Assembly (NCBI GenBank): GCA_025356715.1
Contig: JANXRU010000382.1
Span: 1 to 7,719 of the forward strand
Length of the DNA stretch: 7,719 nucleotides
Origin: Bacteroidota bacterium
GTDB taxonomy: Bacteria > Bacteroidota > Bacteroidia > B-17B0 > B-17BO
Reading direction: 5' to 3'
In this document: positions 6,319 through 7,719 of the stretch, one piece after another
Position numbering within the stretch: the stretch's first letter is position 1
Layout of the letters: every line of letters starts with the position of its first letter
Translations under genes and position numbers: made by a program
Notes under the pieces: model-generated
Seen by the model: the letters and a program-made list of their open reading frames with translations, nothing else
Told to the model about the DNA's origin: nothing
The model's database searches: none

Positions 6319-7557
6319 ATGACTTTAAAAGAACGTTACGAAGGTGTTATCAGCTATTTTAAAACCAATGTCCCTATTGCTGAAACTGAACTTAAATACA
6401 ATAATCCTTATGAATTAATTGTTGCAGTTATTCTTTCCGCTCAATGCACTGATGTACGTATTAATAAAGTTACTCCTAAATTATTTAGAGATTTTCCTGA
6501 TGTTGAAACCCTTGCCGCATCGAATTCCGACACTATTTTTAATTATATCAGAAGCGTAAGCTATCCCAATAACAAAGCCAAACATTTAGTAGGCATGGCT
6601 CAAATGCTCTTACATGATTTTAATGGCATTGTCCCCAGCGAAATGGAACAACTCATTAAACTTCCTGGAGTTGGCAGGAAAACAGCCAATGTTGTAGCTT
6701 CCGTTATTTATGATAAACCAGCGATGGCAGTTGATACCCATGTTTTTAGAGTATCAAACAGAATTGGCCTAACCAAAGCCAAAAATCCCTTGCAAAGTGA
6801 ATTACAATTAATCAAACACATACCAAAAGAACATGTTGCAACGGCCCACCATTGGCTCATTTTACATGGGAGATACACTTGCTTAGCCCGTTCACCAAAA
6901 TGTGATACTTGTCCATTAACAGAATGGTGTTATTATTTTAAACAGAATTTTGTAAACAAAAACAAACCTCAACCGTTACTCAATAAAAAAGAAAGTATGG
7001 CAAAAAAAGAAATCGCAGAAAAATTAGTAACCCTAGGAATTAAAAAATCTCCATCTAAAGCAAAAGAAATAGTAAAGTCATCTAAATTTATTACGCACAG
7101 TACAAAATTAAAAACTGGCGATAAAGCACCTATATTTAAAGCAAAAGACCAAAATGGTCAAACAATTTCATCTTCAGATTTTAAAGGAAAAACAATTGTT
7201 CTATATTTTTACCCTAAAGATAGCACTCCTGGCTGTACAATGGAAGCCTGTAGTTTAAGAGATGAACACGCCTATTTTACAAAACAAAATTATGTTGTAT
7301 TAGGAGTAAGCGCTGATGATGAAATCAAACATAAAAAGTTTGCTGATAAATACGATCTCCCATTTTCGCTTTTAGCTGACATTGATATGAAAATTATTAA
7401 AGCATTTGATGTATGGGGGACCAAAAAATTTATGGGGAAAATTTATGACGGAATTATTCGAACTACCTTTATTATTAACGAAAAAGGCATTATTAAACAT
7501 ATCATTACAGATGTAAAAACTAAAGAGCACGCGCATCAAATTATGGCCTTAAATTAA
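6319..7557 (+). CDS. nth-bcp: Endonuclease III - Bcp/PrxQ peroxiredoxin fusion protein
   Basis: One uninterrupted 412-residue frame encodes two complete enzymes. Residues 1-210 are endonuclease III, the glycosylase/AP lyase for oxidised pyrimidines. They contain Gln42 in LSAQCTD, the helix-hairpin-helix LPGVGRKTANVV (115-126) with catalytic Lys121, Asp139 in VDTHVFRVSNR, and the [4Fe-4S] ligands Cys188, Cys195, Cys198 and Cys204 with normal C-x6-C-x2-C-x5-C spacing. Residues 264-412 are a Bcp/PrxQ peroxiredoxin, a thioredoxin-linked peroxidase. They contain TGDKAPIFKAKDQNG, the YPKDSTPGCT motif with peroxidatic Cys306, resolving Cys311 five residues on, and Arg381. Each part has the usual length for the stand-alone protein. 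A lysine-rich linker (about 211-263) joins them. An in-frame ATG at 6997 (Met227, MAKKEIAEK), preceded by an A/G-rich tract, could give a separate 186-residue Bcp with a 36-residue extension. A bidirectional terminator follows. Confidence 0.9.
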   Translation: MTLKERYEGVISYFKTNVPIAETELKYNNPYELIVAVILSAQCTDVRINKVTPKLFRDFPDVETLAASNSDTIFNYIRSVSYPNNKAKHLVGMAQMLLHDFNGIVPSEMEQLIKLPGVGRKTANVVASVIYDKPAMAVDTHVFRVSNRIGLTKAKNPLQSELQLIKHIPKEHVATAHHWLILHGRYTCLARSPKCDTCPLTEWCYYFKQNFVNKNKPQPLLNKKESMAKKEIAEKLVTLGIKKSPSKAKEIVKSSKFITHSTKLKTGDKAPIFKAKDQNGQTISSSDFKGKTIVLYFYPKDSTPGCTMEACSLRDEHAYFTKQNYVVLGVSADDEIKHKKFADKYDLPFSLLADIDMKIIKAFDVWGTKKFMGKIYDGIIRTTFIINEKGIIKHIITDVKTKEHAHQIMALN

Positions 7558-7574
7558 CTGTCATTTACTGAAAT

Positions 7575-7605
7575 AAAAAAGGAAACCACTAAGGTTTCCT
7601 TTTTT
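7575..7605. terminator. Strong bidirectional intrinsic terminator after nth-bcp
   Basis: GGAAACC (7581-7587) and GGTTTCC (7593-7599) form a perfect 7-bp GC-containing stem with a 5-nt ACTAA loop. It is flanked by six A on the left (7575-7580) and six T on the right (7600-7605). This gives a U-tract for both directions and fits the two convergent bcp ends on either side. The pairing continues outward without a break as part of the long inverted repeat. Confidence 0.9.
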
Positions 7606-7622
7606 ATTTCAGTAAATGACGG

Positions 7623-7719
7623 TTAATTTAAGGCCATAATTTGATGCGCGTGCTCTTTAGTTATTACATCTGTAATGATATGTTTAATAATGCCTTTTTC
7701 GTTAATAATAAAGGTAGTT
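7623..7719 (-). CDS. bcp: Second copy of the bcp peroxiredoxin 3' end, convergent, partial
   Basis: On the minus strand this is the C-terminal 31 codons and stop codon of a Bcp-type peroxiredoxin, reading TTFIINEKGIIKHII at its visible start and ending HAHQIMALN. It is identical in protein to the end of the nth-bcp product except for one residue: Ile replaces Lys399 (ATA against AAA). The frame and stop codon are intact. Whether the rest is a complete bcp, a second nth-bcp fusion, or an artefactual mirror image cannot be seen because the gene leaves the window. Confidence 0.6.
   Translation of the reverse strand, partial: TTFIINEKGIIKHIITDVITKEHAHQIMALN

Larger units (their letters stand above)
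7461..7719. repeat. Long near-perfect inverted repeat (palindrome) with 5-nt spacer, cut by window end
   Basis: The left arm 7461-7587 and right arm 7593-7719 are reverse complements of each other around position 7590. Over the 127 paired positions I find two differences: 7517 against 7663 (A in the left copy, T in the right copy read in gene sense), and 7559 against 7621 (T against C). There are no insertions or deletions. The left arm holds the last 32 codons of nth-bcp including the stop, then the terminator half. The right arm holds the same in convergent orientation and is still matching when the window ends, so the true arm is longer. It could be a real inverted duplication or a fold-back artefact of amplification or assembly. 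Confidence 0.95.

Noticed and set aside
6319..7557. The nth-bcp fusion as a sequencing frameshift artefact
   Set aside because: A frameshift artefact would have to remove a stop while keeping both domains in register; both halves are clean and the linker has normal lysine-rich codon use for this genome. Read-level proof is still needed.

Overview
The window is AT-rich and reads as a member of the Bacteroidetes (Bacteroidota). The evidence is a type IX secretion (T9SS) protein with a type A C-terminal sorting domain, promoters of the TTTG-N19-TAnnTTTG form used by the primary sigma factor of this phylum, A-rich leaders instead of strong Shine-Dalgarno sites, and a RecO without zinc-ligand cysteines. 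I cannot place it below phylum with confidence.

Layout. (1) Positions 2-2252, plus strand: the 3' two-thirds or so of a PorZ-like T9SS attachment-complex protein, followed 4 bp later by recO. (2) Positions 2287-5885, minus strand: bioB, then bioF (13 bp gap, TTG start), then a phosphoglucomutase/phosphomannomutase (67 bp gap with its own candidate promoter). This block converges on recO across a short hairpin that overlaps the recO stop codon. (3) Positions 5886-6016: a divergent intergenic region holding an essentially perfect Bacteroidetes-type promoter for bioB, with a short palindrome at the predicted transcription start. (4) Positions 6017-7557, plus strand: a small, very basic exported protein, then 5 bp later one reading frame that fuses endonuclease III (Nth) to a Bcp/PrxQ-type peroxiredoxin. 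(5) Positions 7461-7719: a near-perfect inverted repeat centred on the terminator after that gene. Its right arm is a second, convergent copy of the last 31 codons of the bcp part and runs off the window edge.

The genes are mostly housekeeping: protein secretion to the surface (PorZ), recombination repair (RecO), base-excision repair joined to peroxide detoxification (Nth-Bcp), the last and first dedicated steps of biotin synthesis (BioB, BioF), and hexose-phosphate interconversion. The two points that deserve attention are the Nth-Bcp fusion, which joins repair of oxidised bases to removal of the oxidant in one polypeptide, and the long palindrome at the right end. The palindrome is either a recent fold-back duplication seeded by the terminator hairpin or an assembly/amplification artefact. 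I see no CRISPR array, tRNA, rRNA, transposase or phage gene.
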